Of a DNA stretch of 64,000 bases, positions 25,851 to 39,630 are shown piece by piece. The stretch is from positions 868,001-932,000 of the forward strand of contig NC_013235.1 in assembly GCF_000024365.1 (NCBI RefSeq), written 5' to 3'. This DNA comes from Nakamurella multipartita DSM 44233. Its GTDB lineage: Bacteria > Actinomycetota > Actinomycetes > Mycobacteriales > Nakamurellaceae. Below the pieces are notes generated by a model. The model was not told where the DNA came from and did no database searches. It was given only the letters and a program-made list of their open reading frames with translations. Position numbers and translations under genes: made by a program. Every line of letters starts with the position of its first letter. The stretch's first letter is position 1.

Positions 25851-27728
25851 ATGGCAGCCATGGAACTGCCGGCCCGGGCGGACGCCTCCGACCTGGATCA
25901 GGCCCTGCCGCGGCAGCGCACGGGCGGGCGGGCGCGGCCGGCCCTGCGGCTGATCCTGTTCGATCTGGGCGACACCCTGGAAAGCGGCGAGCAGTTGCGA
26001 CCCGGCGCCCTGACAACCCTGCGGGCGATCGAGAAGCTGGGCGACGTCGCGCACGTGGCCCTGCTTTCCGATGTCGAGCAGCCGGCCTCGGCGCGGGACG
26101 AATCGCGGATCCGCCACGAATACGAGGAGCTGCTGGGCCGGCTGGGCATCCGGGCGTTCTTCGAGCCACTGGCCCGCTGGATCACCCTGTCCAGCGAGGT
26201 CGGCGTGCGCAAGCCGGCGCCGGCCACCTTTCGGCGGGCGATGCGCAAGGCGGGCGCCGACCTCGGCTTCGGCGACGTCATGTTCATCACCGAGAACGAG
26301 GGTCATGTCCGGCGGGCCCGGGAGCTCGGCATGCGGGCCGTCCAGGTCCCCGGGCCCGGCGGTCCCGCGGCCGGGGCGGACATCACCGGGCTGGAGGAGT
26401 TGATCGGTGTCGTCGAGCAGTTCGTCAGTGGCCGGGAGGGCGAGGGCCCCGCGGCGGCCACCGGTGAACAGGACGGGGCGACGATCCACCTTGCGGTGCT
26501 CGCCCCGGCCGGCGCTTCGGACGAGGCCGGTGGCTCGATCGGGCACCGGGTGCGCCTGGGGGCGCTGTCGGTCCAGATCGATACCGAACCGATCGGCACC
26601 GACTTGATCGACACCGAACTCACTGGTCCCCAGGCTTCCTCCGACGCGCGCGGGGCGCCGCGGTCCCTGGACCGGTTGCACCTGGTGGTGCAGAACGGCC
26701 GCACCTTCCAGCAGGAGCACCCGGACGTGCCGGTGCTGGCGGACCAGGGCCGCTACCTCGTCGTCGACCTCGACCCGGCAATCGCGCGCGAGCTGGACGG
26801 CCCCGATCAGGTCTGTTTCAGCGTGCTGCCCCTGCCGCTGAACACGACTGTCTTCGCCCGGGCGGTGGCGGAGCCGGTGGCCGAGCAGCCGTGGATCCGG
26901 GAGCTGGTCGACCGGGTGGCGGCGGGGCGATTCCGGATGGATCTGGACAAGCTGGTCGCCTTCGGCAGCCGGTATTCCACGAGCAGCGCCTACCGGGCCG
27001 CGGCCACCGCCACCCGCGACGAACTGGCCGCCCAGGGCTACGCGGCCGTCCTGGTCCCGATCTCGGTGCAGGGTCGGCAGTCGTGGAACGTCGTCGCCGA
27101 CCACCCGGGCAGCGGGCCGCAGCCCCGCCCGGTGGTGCTGGTGACGGCCCACCTGGACTCGATCAACCTGGCCGGCGGCCCGCAGGCCATGGCGCCCGGC
27201 GCCGACGACAACGCGTCCGGATGTGCCGGCCTGCTCACCTTCGCCCGGGTGTTCGGCACCCACCCGGGGGCGGCCGACCTGCGGTTGATCCTGTTCGGCG
27301 GGGAGGAGCAGGGCTTGTTCGGCAGCCGCCAGTACGTGGCCGGGCTCGATCCGGCCGAGCGTGCCCGGATCGCGGCCGTGGTCAACATGGACATGATCGG
27401 CACGCTGACCACGCAGCGGCCGACCGTGCTGATCGAGGGCGCCGCGGTGTCCCGGCCGGTGATGGACGGCTTGAGCGCGGCCGCCGCGACCTACACCAGC
27501 CTGATCGTGCAGACCAGCCTGCACCCGTACAACAGCGACCACGTGCCGTTCCTGGACGCCGCGATCCCGGCCGTGCTGACGATCGAGGGGGCGGACGGCG
27601 CCAACGACCGGGTGCACACCGACCAGGACCTGGCCCGGTTCGTCGACGACGAGCTGGCCGTGCAGATCCTGCGGATGAACGTGGCCTTCGTCGCCGAGCA
27701 GCTGGGCCGGGCCGGTGACCCCGGCTAA
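25851..27728 (+). CDS. HAD-like domain fused to M28 zinc aminopeptidase
   Basis: A 625-aa two-domain protein. Residues about 28-190 resemble a HAD hydrolase: LRLILFDLGDTLE (DxD nucleophile motif), LLSDVE, RKPAPATFRRAM (motif III lysine) and DVMFITENEGHVRRARELGMRAVQVPG, where the usual acidic GD pair of motif IV is replaced by ENEGH. After a linker, residues about 360-620 are an M28 peptidase with all five expected zinc ligands: H/D in VTAHLDS, D in APGADDNASG, EE in GGEEQGLFGS, D in NMDMIG and H in SDHVPFLD. No signal peptide is seen, which is odd for M28. ATG 25851 follows GGAGGAG. Confidence 0.85.
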   Translation: MAAMELPARADASDLDQALPRQRTGGRARPALRLILFDLGDTLESGEQLRPGALTTLRAIEKLGDVAHVALLSDVEQPASARDESRIRHEYEELLGRLGIRAFFEPLARWITLSSEVGVRKPAPATFRRAMRKAGADLGFGDVMFITENEGHVRRARELGMRAVQVPGPGGPAAGADITGLEELIGVVEQFVSGREGEGPAAATGEQDGATIHLAVLAPAGASDEAGGSIGHRVRLGALSVQIDTEPIGTDLIDTELTGPQASSDARGAPRSLDRLHLVVQNGRTFQQEHPDVPVLADQGRYLVVDLDPAIARELDGPDQVCFSVLPLPLNTTVFARAVAEPVAEQPWIRELVDRVAAGRFRMDLDKLVAFGSRYSTSSAYRAAATATRDELAAQGYAAVLVPISVQGRQSWNVVADHPGSGPQPRPVVLVTAHLDSINLAGGPQAMAPGADDNASGCAGLLTFARVFGTHPGAADLRLILFGGEEQGLFGSRQYVAGLDPAERARIAAVVNMDMIGTLTTQRPTVLIEGAAVSRPVMDGLSAAAATYTSLIVQTSLHPYNSDHVPFLDAAIPAVLTIEGADGANDRVHTDQDLARFVDDELAVQILRMNVAFVAEQLGRAGDPG

Positions 27729-27744
27729 CCCCGGCTGAATTCGG

Positions 27745-28404
27745 TCAGCGATCCCGGTTCAGATAGCGCATGACGGCCAGCACCCGCCGGTGCTCATCCG
27801 GGTCCGGCGGCAGGTCCAGCGTCTGGAAGATCAATGCGATGCTGCGGGCAACCGCTTTCTCGGTCACCACCAGCTCGCGGGCGATCCGCGCGTTGCTGTA
27901 GCCCTGGGCCATCAGGCCCAGCACCTCCAGGCGGCGCGGGGTCAACGCGGCGATGCCGTCGTCGCGACGGTCGCGCACCTCTCGGTGCACCATCGCCGAG
28001 ATGACCTCCGGGTCGATCGCGCTGCCGCCGGCGGCCACCCGCTGCACCGAATCGATGAAGTCGTCCAGCTTCATCACCCGCCGTTTGAGCAGGTACCCGA
28101 CGCCGGCCGCGCCGTCGCCGAGCAACTCGACGGCGCCGGCGGTGTCGACGTGCTGGGACAGCACGATCACCGCGGTGCCCGGGTGGGCCCGGCGGATCTG
28201 CCGGGCCGCGACCAGCCCTTCGTCGGTGAAGTCCGGCGGCATCCGGATGTCGGTGACGACCAGGTCGGGGCGGTGCGCGGCCACCTTGCCGATCAGCTCG
28301 TCCCGGCTGCCGGCCAGCGCGACGACGTCATAGCCCTCGTCGGCCAGGATGCGGGCAATGCCCTCGCGCAGCAGCACCTCGTCCTCGGCGATGATCACGC
28401 GCAT
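27745..28404 (-). CDS. NarL/LuxR-type response regulator
   Basis: A 219-aa two-component response regulator. Receiver domain at 1-120 with acidic pocket EDE near the start, phosphoacceptor D in LVVTDIRMPP, T/S in VIVLSQH and conserved K in YLLKRRV. The C-terminal LuxR helix-turn-helix reads LTPRRLEVLGLMAQGYSNARIARELVVTEKAVARSIALIFQTLDL. It overlaps the partner sensor kinase by 10 bases. Target genes are unknown; the adjacent divergent secreted-protein gene on the far side of the kinase is a candidate. Confidence 0.94.
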   Translation of the reverse strand: MRVIIAEDEVLLREGIARILADEGYDVVALAGSRDELIGKVAAHRPDLVVTDIRMPPDFTDEGLVAARQIRRAHPGTAVIVLSQHVDTAGAVELLGDGAAGVGYLLKRRVMKLDDFIDSVQRVAAGGSAIDPEVISAMVHREVRDRRDDGIAALTPRRLEVLGLMAQGYSNARIARELVVTEKAVARSIALIFQTLDLPPDPDEHRRVLAVMRYLNRDR

Positions 28405-30137
28405 GCGAACTCCGCCCGCAGGATCGACCCCCGGGCGGGTCCCGGTGCCAGCGTCACCGTACCGCCGAGGGCGGCCACCCGGTCCTGCAGGCCGCGCAGG
28501 CCGAACCCGGGCGTCGGGTGCTCGCCGGGGCCGCGCCCGTCGTCGCTGACGGTGATCGCCAGCCGGTCGCCGCGCACGGCCACATCGACCGAGATAGCTT
28601 GCGCTCCGGCATGTTTGACGGCATTGGTCAGGCCCTCGGCGACCACGAAGTACCCGGTGGACTCGACCTCGGCGGGCAGCCGGCCGATGGTGGGGTCGAC
28701 GTGCAGGGCCACCGGGATCGGCACCCGCTCGGTCAGCGCGGCGACGCCGGCCGGCAGGCCCCGCTCGGCCAGGGTGGCCGGCATGATGCCGTGCACCAGG
28801 TCCCGCAGGTCGTCGAGCAGGTGGCGCAGCTGCTCGCTGATCGTCTCGGCCAGTGGCGCGACGAAGTCGGCGTCCCCGGCGCGGCGACCGATCCGTTGGG
28901 CCTCGATGCCCAGCAGCACGATCCGCTGCTGGGGACCGTCGTGCAGATCGCGGGCGATCCGCCGTCGCTCGGCGTCGGCGGCCACCACGATGCGCCGGCG
29001 GGATTCGCGCACCTGCTCGACCGCGGCATCCAGATCCCGGACCGCGGCCCGCAGGTCGACCACCAACCGCCGGTTGTCGATGGCCAGGGCCAGCGGTCCG
29101 GAGGTGGTCGCCATCAGGCCGGTGTCGGCGATCAGCGACCGGTCGTAGGACAGCCCGCCCACCGGTGCGCCGGCCGGCCCGATCGGCCACCAGCCGCGAT
29201 CCGGCCCGTCGACCGGATCCCGCACGGCGCCGCCGCTGTCGACCAGGGCCGGACCGGCGGTCCACAGCACCCGGGCGCTGCGATCGCCCAGCGCCCGCAC
29301 CACCAACTCGTCCAACCTGGTCGGATCGGCCGATGCCTGCGCGATGCCGTGGGCGAGCTCCTCCAGCTCGCCGGCCCGGCCGAAGGCGCCGGCCAGCAGC
29401 CCGACGACGAACGCGGCCGGCAGGATCGCCACGGCGGCCACCTGGACCAGGGTGGCCAGGTCGGCGACCGCCGGTGCGGGATCGGCGTGCAGCACGAACA
29501 GCGTGCCGACCACGATCGCCAGCATCACGCAGCCGGCGCCGATGAACGGGGCCAGCTGCCGGCGCAGCACCGGTGGTGACCCGGCCAGGCGCCGGCTGAC
29601 CAGCACGAACGCCGAGATCAGCACGATCAGTCCGAGCCCGGCCTGCACCGTCCAGAGCACGCTCGACGCGGCCGGCGGGATCACCCGCTGCGGGTACTGC
29701 AGGACCAGGGCGATCACGTAGCCGGCGCCGGCCGTGACCCGTGCCGCCCGGCCGGCCAGCCGCCCGGACGGGTAGGCCAGCAGCAGGTGGATCAGCAGCG
29801 CCAGCGGGAGCGACTCGGCCAGCTCGCCCAGGACGCGCAGCGCGGGCACTGCGTCGTCGTTCATCCCGCCGACCAGCAGGGCCGCCGCGGTGGCCACCAT
29901 CAACCGCCCGGTGCGGTTGTGCGGACGCCGTCGCCAGGCGATCAGGCCGGTGACCGTGAAGGCGGTGACCGCCACCGCGTCCAGCACGGACGCGGCGGTG
30001 ACGGTCGAGAGGGACGGGACGGCGAGCTCGACGAACACCAGGGCCCCCATCAGGGTGCCGACGGCCAGCAGCGCGTCGCGCAGCGAGGTCCCCGGATGCG
30101 GCCGGGTGGCGTCCGGGGCCAACGGATCAACGGACAT
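28395..30137 (-). CDS. DesK/NarX-type sensor histidine kinase
   Basis: A 580-aa membrane sensor. The N-terminal half holds about seven hydrophobic segments (LLAVGTLMGALVFVELAVP to AAVAILPAAFVVGLLAGAF). A coiled segment leads into HisKA_3 with the phosphorylated histidine in RRRIARDLHDGPQQRIVLLG, then HATPase with EGLTNAVKHA and DDGRGPG. ATG at 30137 (MSVDPLAPD) is preferred. Stimulus unknown; the membrane-embedded sensor suggests an envelope or lipid signal. It pairs with the overlapping NarL-type regulator. Confidence 0.93.
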   Translation of the reverse strand: MSVDPLAPDATRPHPGTSLRDALLAVGTLMGALVFVELAVPSLSTVTAASVLDAVAVTAFTVTGLIAWRRRPHNRTGRLMVATAAALLVGGMNDDAVPALRVLGELAESLPLALLIHLLLAYPSGRLAGRAARVTAGAGYVIALVLQYPQRVIPPAASSVLWTVQAGLGLIVLISAFVLVSRRLAGSPPVLRRQLAPFIGAGCVMLAIVVGTLFVLHADPAPAVADLATLVQVAAVAILPAAFVVGLLAGAFGRAGELEELAHGIAQASADPTRLDELVVRALGDRSARVLWTAGPALVDSGGAVRDPVDGPDRGWWPIGPAGAPVGGLSYDRSLIADTGLMATTSGPLALAIDNRRLVVDLRAAVRDLDAAVEQVRESRRRIVVAADAERRRIARDLHDGPQQRIVLLGIEAQRIGRRAGDADFVAPLAETISEQLRHLLDDLRDLVHGIMPATLAERGLPAGVAALTERVPIPVALHVDPTIGRLPAEVESTGYFVVAEGLTNAVKHAGAQAISVDVAVRGDRLAITVSDDGRGPGEHPTPGFGLRGLQDRVAALGGTVTLAPGPARGSILRAEFACA

Positions 30138-30340
30138 TGCCACAGGATCGCAGCCCGACTGTGGTGCAGGCACCACACCGGTTGTGGCGTGCGGACCATC
30201 GAAGGCCGGGCGCTCGAATCCTATTGTTTTCTTATCACCAGCGAGGAAATGGAAGCCGGAAACGAAATCCGCATCCGTTCCTCGACACCAACCAATTCCC
30301 GGGGCGGGACCGCTCGCCCCGACACGAAAGGACAGAGGTT

Positions 30341-31363
30341 ATGAAGACCATCGACGAACGCGGTTCCGGCACCCGGATCGCGCTGCGGGTGCTCACGCCG
30401 GTGCTGATCGCCGGCGCGTTCGCCGGCCTGGCCGGGGCGACCGAGGTGGCCGCCGCGACGGCCCCGCCGGCGGCCGTCAAGGCCGCATCCGCCCACCTCA
30501 CACAGGGTTTCGATCTGCGGAACCTGTCCAGTCACACCATCACGCTGACCGGGATCGACGGGGCCGGGAAGGCCGACGGCGCGCCGCGCATCGGCAGCGT
30601 GCTGCGGCCCGGCGACGCGATCCACTACGAGAAGGTGTTCTGGTTCGGCAATACCCCCAAGACCATTCTCACCTTCAACGAATCCGGATCCGACGGCTCC
30701 GTCAGGGTGTTCCAGATCGAATTGTGGGTCGACTCCTTCCTGAACAGCCCGAGCATCATGATGCCGGGCAGTGACGGGCGCATCGGTGACATCGAGGTGC
30801 AGGGCCTGGGGTACACCGCCAAGAGCGTGTCCTTCGTGGACAGGTTCGGCAGCGCCCCGATCGAGGTGCCGGCCGCCGACAAGCAGCGGCAGGCCGATCT
30901 GCTGAACCGGCTCTGCGCCGACGGGTTGGCCTCCTGCACGTTCCGGACGACCTCGACCGAACCCGGTGCGGTGCTGGTCGACCGCAAGCACTCGGAGGTG
31001 AACCTGCTCGATGCGGCCTATCCGTTGACCATCACCGACGGCTTCACCTTCACCGCGGCGACCAACGTGGAGGCCTCGGTGAGCGGCAAGGTCACCCTCT
31101 TCGGGTTGGTCGACACCACCCTGTCGGCCAAGTACGGCAAGTCCTGGAGCGAGGCCAACACCGGCACGGTCAGCCGGACCATCCCGGTCAAGCCGGGCTA
31201 CCGCGGCTACATCGAGCTGCAGCAACCGACCATCCGCCAGCACGGCGACTTCACCGTCACCATGGGCAACACCACCTGGATCCTGACCGGCGTCTACTTC
31301 GACATCCCGGACATGGCCCAGCACCGAGACGTGGTGGTCGGCCAGGAGAAGTACGTCGGCTGA
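30341..31363 (+). CDS. Secreted protein, possible aerolysin/ETX-MTX2-like fold
   Basis: A 340-aa exported protein with a Sec signal peptide (RIALRVLTPVLIAGAFAGLAGATEVAAA). Residues 55-230 look like a beta-rich domain (FDLRNLSSHTITLTGI, SVLRPGDAIHYEKVFWF) and contain its only two cysteines (LCADGLASC). The C-terminal 120 residues alternate short polar strands rich in S/T (FTFTAATNVEASVSGKVTLFG, AKYGKSWSEANTGTVSRTIPVKPGYRGYIEL, FTVTMGNTTWILTGVYFD), a pattern that resembles the beta-hairpin region of aerolysin/ETX-MTX2 pore formers. That assignment is inference from pattern only. ATG 30341 follows AAAGGACAGAGG. It lies divergent from the sensor kinase. Confidence 0.6.
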   Translation: MKTIDERGSGTRIALRVLTPVLIAGAFAGLAGATEVAAATAPPAAVKAASAHLTQGFDLRNLSSHTITLTGIDGAGKADGAPRIGSVLRPGDAIHYEKVFWFGNTPKTILTFNESGSDGSVRVFQIELWVDSFLNSPSIMMPGSDGRIGDIEVQGLGYTAKSVSFVDRFGSAPIEVPAADKQRQADLLNRLCADGLASCTFRTTSTEPGAVLVDRKHSEVNLLDAAYPLTITDGFTFTAATNVEASVSGKVTLFGLVDTTLSAKYGKSWSEANTGTVSRTIPVKPGYRGYIELQQPTIRQHGDFTVTMGNTTWILTGVYFDIPDMAQHRDVVVGQEKYVG

Positions 31364-31370
31364 ACCCCGC

Positions 31371-31407
31371 CCGGGCACCTCCCGATCACCCGTCGGGGGG
31401 TGCCCGG
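31371..31407. terminator. Hairpin after the secreted protein gene
   Basis: Two 15-base arms (31371-31385 and 31393-31407; CCGGGCACC with GGTGCCCGG at the base, one mismatch inside) around a 7-base loop, 7 bases after the stop. Likely intrinsic-type terminator, with a weak T tract after it. Confidence 0.65.
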
Positions 31408-31530
31408 TCTACGTTTCGTCACGATCGGAAACAAAAGGCGTTCCTGAGTATCGGGCTCGTCAGGTCTCGGGTTTACTGTGATCCGCGTTCGTGATTGGAA
31501 CCATTTCTGCGGACCTAGGCGAGGCTGACC

Positions 31531-33081
31531 ATGAGCACTGACGGTTCGGAACAGGTGAGTGCCCAGGGGCACCACCACCCGCAACAGGAGAAGGGTCTGG
31601 CCAGCGGATCGGTCGGCCTGCTCGGCGGCACCATCCTCGGCATCTCCAGCGTCGCCCCCGCCTACACCCTGACGGCGACCATCGGCCTGGTGGCGGCGGT
31701 CGCCGGGGTCAAGATCCCGATCATCTTCATCGCCGGGTTCATTCCGATGTTCTTCGCCGCGTACGCCTATCGCGAGTTCAACCGGGTCGACCCGGACTGC
31801 GGGACCTCGTTCACCTGGACCACGCGGGCCTTCGGGCCGTACGTCGGCTGGCTCGGCGGCTGGGTGGCCATCCTGGCCACGATCATCGTGCTGGCCAACC
31901 TGGCCGCGATCGGCGTCCAATTCTTCTATCAACTGCTGGGCAGCATCTTCAACAATCCCGATCTCGGCGATCTGTGGACGAACAAGCTGGTCAATGTCGG
32001 CACCTGCCTGGCCTTCCTGGCCATGGCCACGGCGGTGGCCTACCGCGGCATCACCACCACCGAGAAGGTGCAGTTCGTGCTGGTCTTCTTCCAGCTCGCG
32101 GTGCTGCTGTTGTTCGCCGTCATGGCGTTCACCCAGGCCGGCGGCCCCGACGATCCCGACGGTCTGGCCTTCTCCTGGGATTGGTTCAACCCGTTTACCG
32201 GGCTGACCCTGTCGGCGTTCGTGGCCGGCCTGGGCGCGTCCATCTTCTCCTTCTGGGGATGGGACACCGCGCTCACCGTGAACGAGGAATCCAAGGACTC
32301 GGACAAGACCCCCGGTCGGGCCGCCCTGCTGTGCGTGGTCTCCATCCTGCTGACGTACCTGCTGGTCTCGATCTCGGCCCTGATGTACGCCGGTGACGGC
32401 ACCGAGGGGTTGGGCCTGGGCAACGAGGAGATCTCCGACAACGTCTTCGGTGCGCTGGCCGAGCCGGTGATGGGCTCGCCGTGGAGCAACCTGCTGTTCC
32501 TGGCCGTGCTGGCCTCCTCCGCGGCCAGCCTGATGACCACGTTCCTGCCGACCACCCGCACCATGCTGGGCATGGCCACCTACCGCGCGTTGCCGGCCCG
32601 GTTCGCCAGCATCCACCCGAGGTTCAAGACCCCCGGGTTCAACACGATCGTCGCCGGCTGCATCGCCGGGGCCTTCTACACGGCCCTGTACCTGGTCTCC
32701 GAGGCGGTCCTCACCGACACCATCCTCTCGCTGGGCCTGATGATCTGCTTCTACTACGGCCTGACCGCCATCGGCTGCGTCTGGTTCTTCCGGGCCGAGC
32801 TGTTCACCAGCTTCAACAACGTGATCTTCAAGTTCCTGCTGCCGCTGGTCGGTGGCCTGGGTCTGTGGTTCGTCTTCTTCGTGACCCTCAAGGACAGTGC
32901 CGACCCGGACTACGACGGCACCGGGGTCAGCATCTTCGGGCTCGGCGTGGTGTTCGTGCTCGGCCTGGGCATGATCCTGCTGGGTGTCGTGGTCATGCTG
33001 ATCATGCGGGCGCGGCAGCCCGCGTTCTTCCAGGGCAAGACGCTCAACCGGAATACGCAGACGCTGATCATCCCGGAGTAG
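31531..33081 (+). CDS. APC-family amino acid permease
   Basis: A 516-aa inner-membrane amino acid or amine transporter with about 12-14 segments. The first segment region GSVGLLGGTILGISSVAPAYTLTATIGLV matches the APC signature, with the unwound glycine-rich TM1; later RAFGPYVGWLGGWVAILATIIVLAN and FWGWDTALTVNEESKDSDKTPGRAA are typical of actinobacterial members. ATG at 31531 follows GAGG. A serine hydrolase gene begins 45 bases downstream on the same strand, which suggests import coupled to processing of an amide or peptide (inference). Confidence 0.9.
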   Translation: MSTDGSEQVSAQGHHHPQQEKGLASGSVGLLGGTILGISSVAPAYTLTATIGLVAAVAGVKIPIIFIAGFIPMFFAAYAYREFNRVDPDCGTSFTWTTRAFGPYVGWLGGWVAILATIIVLANLAAIGVQFFYQLLGSIFNNPDLGDLWTNKLVNVGTCLAFLAMATAVAYRGITTTEKVQFVLVFFQLAVLLLFAVMAFTQAGGPDDPDGLAFSWDWFNPFTGLTLSAFVAGLGASIFSFWGWDTALTVNEESKDSDKTPGRAALLCVVSILLTYLLVSISALMYAGDGTEGLGLGNEEISDNVFGALAEPVMGSPWSNLLFLAVLASSAASLMTTFLPTTRTMLGMATYRALPARFASIHPRFKTPGFNTIVAGCIAGAFYTALYLVSEAVLTDTILSLGLMICFYYGLTAIGCVWFFRAELFTSFNNVIFKFLLPLVGGLGLWFVFFVTLKDSADPDYDGTGVSIFGLGVVFVLGLGMILLGVVVMLIMRARQPAFFQGKTLNRNTQTLIIPE

Positions 33082-33126
33082 CCTGCCGGAGCCACCTTGA
33101 CACCGTTGTCAGAAGGGACTCCGCCC

Positions 33127-34395
33127 ATGGGTACAGCGAGCTACGAGCAGGTTGAACCGCAGGACGTCGGCGTGAGCGCGCCGTATCTGGCCAATATCGA
33201 CCGGCTGCAGCAGCGGTACCTGGCCGAGGATGCCTACCAGGGGTCGGTCGTGCTGGTCGCCCGGCACGGAAAGCTCTGCTACTTCAAGGCGTTCGGCAAG
33301 GCCGACGAGGTCGACGGCGAGGTCGTGCCGATGGCCACGGACAGCATCTTCCGGCTCGCCTCGATGTCCAAGGTGGTGGCCGCGGTCGCCGTCATGCAGC
33401 TGTTCGAGCAGGGCCGGATCGCGCTGCACGAGCCGATCTCGACCTACCTGCCGGCGTTCGCCAACCCCAAGGTGGCCGTGGTCAAGGACTGGCAGGTCAC
33501 CCAGCTGGCCTCGGCCGACCGGGAGATCACCATCCACGATCTGTTGTCGATGACCGCCGGGATGACGAACACCTGGTGGTACCGGATGTTCGAGCCGCCG
33601 GTGTACGGGGTGGTGCCCCAGCTGTACAAGGACGCCGGACTGATGGACGACCTGAACGCGCCGCCCATCACGCTGGAGTCGAACATCGAGATCCTGGCCC
33701 AGCAGCCGCTGATCGCCCAGCCCGGGACCATGTTCGACTACTCCAACAACAGCGTGGACACCCTGTGCCGGATGGTCGAGGTGGTCTCCGGGCAGGACTT
33801 CGACAGCTACCTGCGCGAGCACATCTTCACCCCGCTGGGCATGCACGAGACCTGGTTCTTCCCGCCGGCCTCCGAGCATCACCGGATCGCCGCGGTCTAC
33901 TGGGGCGGGCGGGACGAGAAGCAAACCGAAGGCTCGCCGCTGGGGCACGGGTTGCTCGGCCCGCAGTACACCTTCAGCGAGCATCAGAGTTATTTCAGCG
34001 GGGCCGGCGGGCTGCACGGCACCACCGCCGACTACTTCCGCTTCGCCCAGATGTTGCTGGGCCGCGGCGAGCTGGACGGGGTCCGGGTGCTCAGCCCGTC
34101 GTCGGTGGCCCTGATGACGACCAACCAGATCGGCGACCTGCGGAACTGGCAGCTGACCCAGAACAAGTGGGGCTACATGCTCGACATCCAGGAGGGCGTC
34201 AACGCCCCAGCCGGGTCGCTGCACTACCTGGGTGGGCCGGGCGCCTACAGCTGGCAGGGCTTCTTCTCCACCAAGTTCGTCAACAATCCCGCACAGGACA
34301 CGGTGATCCTGACCATGAGCACGCCCGGGTTCGACGGGGCGCTGCCGCACAACCTGCGCATCGTGGCCGCGGCCGCGGCGGCGGTGCTGGACTGA
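33127..34395 (+). CDS. Beta-lactamase-family serine hydrolase
   Basis: A 422-aa class C/DD-peptidase-like hydrolase. Catalytic motifs are SMSK (nucleophile serine and lysine, about residue 79) and DYSNNS (YxN tyrosine). LGGPGAYSWQG near the C-terminus may stand in for the KTG strand. It has no signal peptide, so it is probably a cytoplasmic esterase or amidase (EstB-like) rather than a cell-wall enzyme. ATG 33127 (MGTASYEQ) follows AAGGGA. It lies 45 bases after the APC permease gene and could share its transcript. Confidence 0.87.
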   Translation: MGTASYEQVEPQDVGVSAPYLANIDRLQQRYLAEDAYQGSVVLVARHGKLCYFKAFGKADEVDGEVVPMATDSIFRLASMSKVVAAVAVMQLFEQGRIALHEPISTYLPAFANPKVAVVKDWQVTQLASADREITIHDLLSMTAGMTNTWWYRMFEPPVYGVVPQLYKDAGLMDDLNAPPITLESNIEILAQQPLIAQPGTMFDYSNNSVDTLCRMVEVVSGQDFDSYLREHIFTPLGMHETWFFPPASEHHRIAAVYWGGRDEKQTEGSPLGHGLLGPQYTFSEHQSYFSGAGGLHGTTADYFRFAQMLLGRGELDGVRVLSPSSVALMTTNQIGDLRNWQLTQNKWGYMLDIQEGVNAPAGSLHYLGGPGAYSWQGFFSTKFVNNPAQDTVILTMSTPGFDGALPHNLRIVAAAAAAVLD

Positions 34396-34402
34396 CGACC
34401 GT

Positions 34403-34440
34403 CGCGGGCCGCCTGGCTCGGCCGGTTCAGGCGGCCCGCG
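34403..34440. terminator. Bidirectional hairpin terminator
   Basis: A perfect 13-base stem, CGCGGGCCGCCTG (34403-34415) with CAGGCGGCCCGCG (34428-34440), and a 12-base loop. It sits between the convergent serine hydrolase and YnfA genes; its right arm overlaps the YnfA stop codon. Confidence 0.75.
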
Positions 34441-34762
34441 GTGCGTACATGATGACGGCGACGCCGACCAGGCAGACGGCCGCGCCGATCAGGTCCCAGC
34501 GGTCGGGTCGGAACTTGTCCACGACCATGCCCCAGACCAGTGACCCGGCGACGAAGACTCCGCCGTAGGCGGCCAGGATGCGACCGAAGTTCGCGTCCGG
34601 CTGCAGGGTTGCGACGAAGCCGTACAGACCCAGTGCGATCACCCCGGCCCCCACCCAGAGCAACCCGCGATGCTCCCGGACCCCCTGCCAGATGAGCCAG
34701 GCACCGCCGATCTCGGCGACGGCGGCCAGCACGAACAGGGCGATCGATCGGGCGACGGTCAC
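34427..34762 (-). CDS. YnfA/UPF0060-family membrane protein
   Basis: A 111-aa protein with four membrane helices, of the small drug/metabolite transporter superfamily. The family pattern is clear: [89 protein letters not shown]. Function of the family is not settled. GTG at 34762 (VTVARSIAL) gives the family's usual length of about 108 residues; longer in-frame reading upstream is low-complexity and rejected. It is divergent from lhr. Confidence 0.92.
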   Translation of the reverse strand: MTVARSIALFVLAAVAEIGGAWLIWQGVREHRGLLWVGAGVIALGLYGFVATLQPDANFGRILAAYGGVFVAGSLVWGMVVDKFRPDRWDLIGAAVCLVGVAVIMYAPRAA

Positions 34763-34854
34763 GGCTGCCGACGCTAGCCGGGGCCGGGTCCCGAGGGTGG
34801 CCCGGGTCGGCTCGGCGGCCGCCGTCGGGGGCACTGTCGGAGGTGACCCGCACA

Positions 34855-39573
<4,719 letters not shown>

Positions 39574-39630
39574 CCGGTCCGCGCCGCCCACCCGGGCACC
39601 TTTCGGGGCGAGCCATGGATGGGTGCCGTC

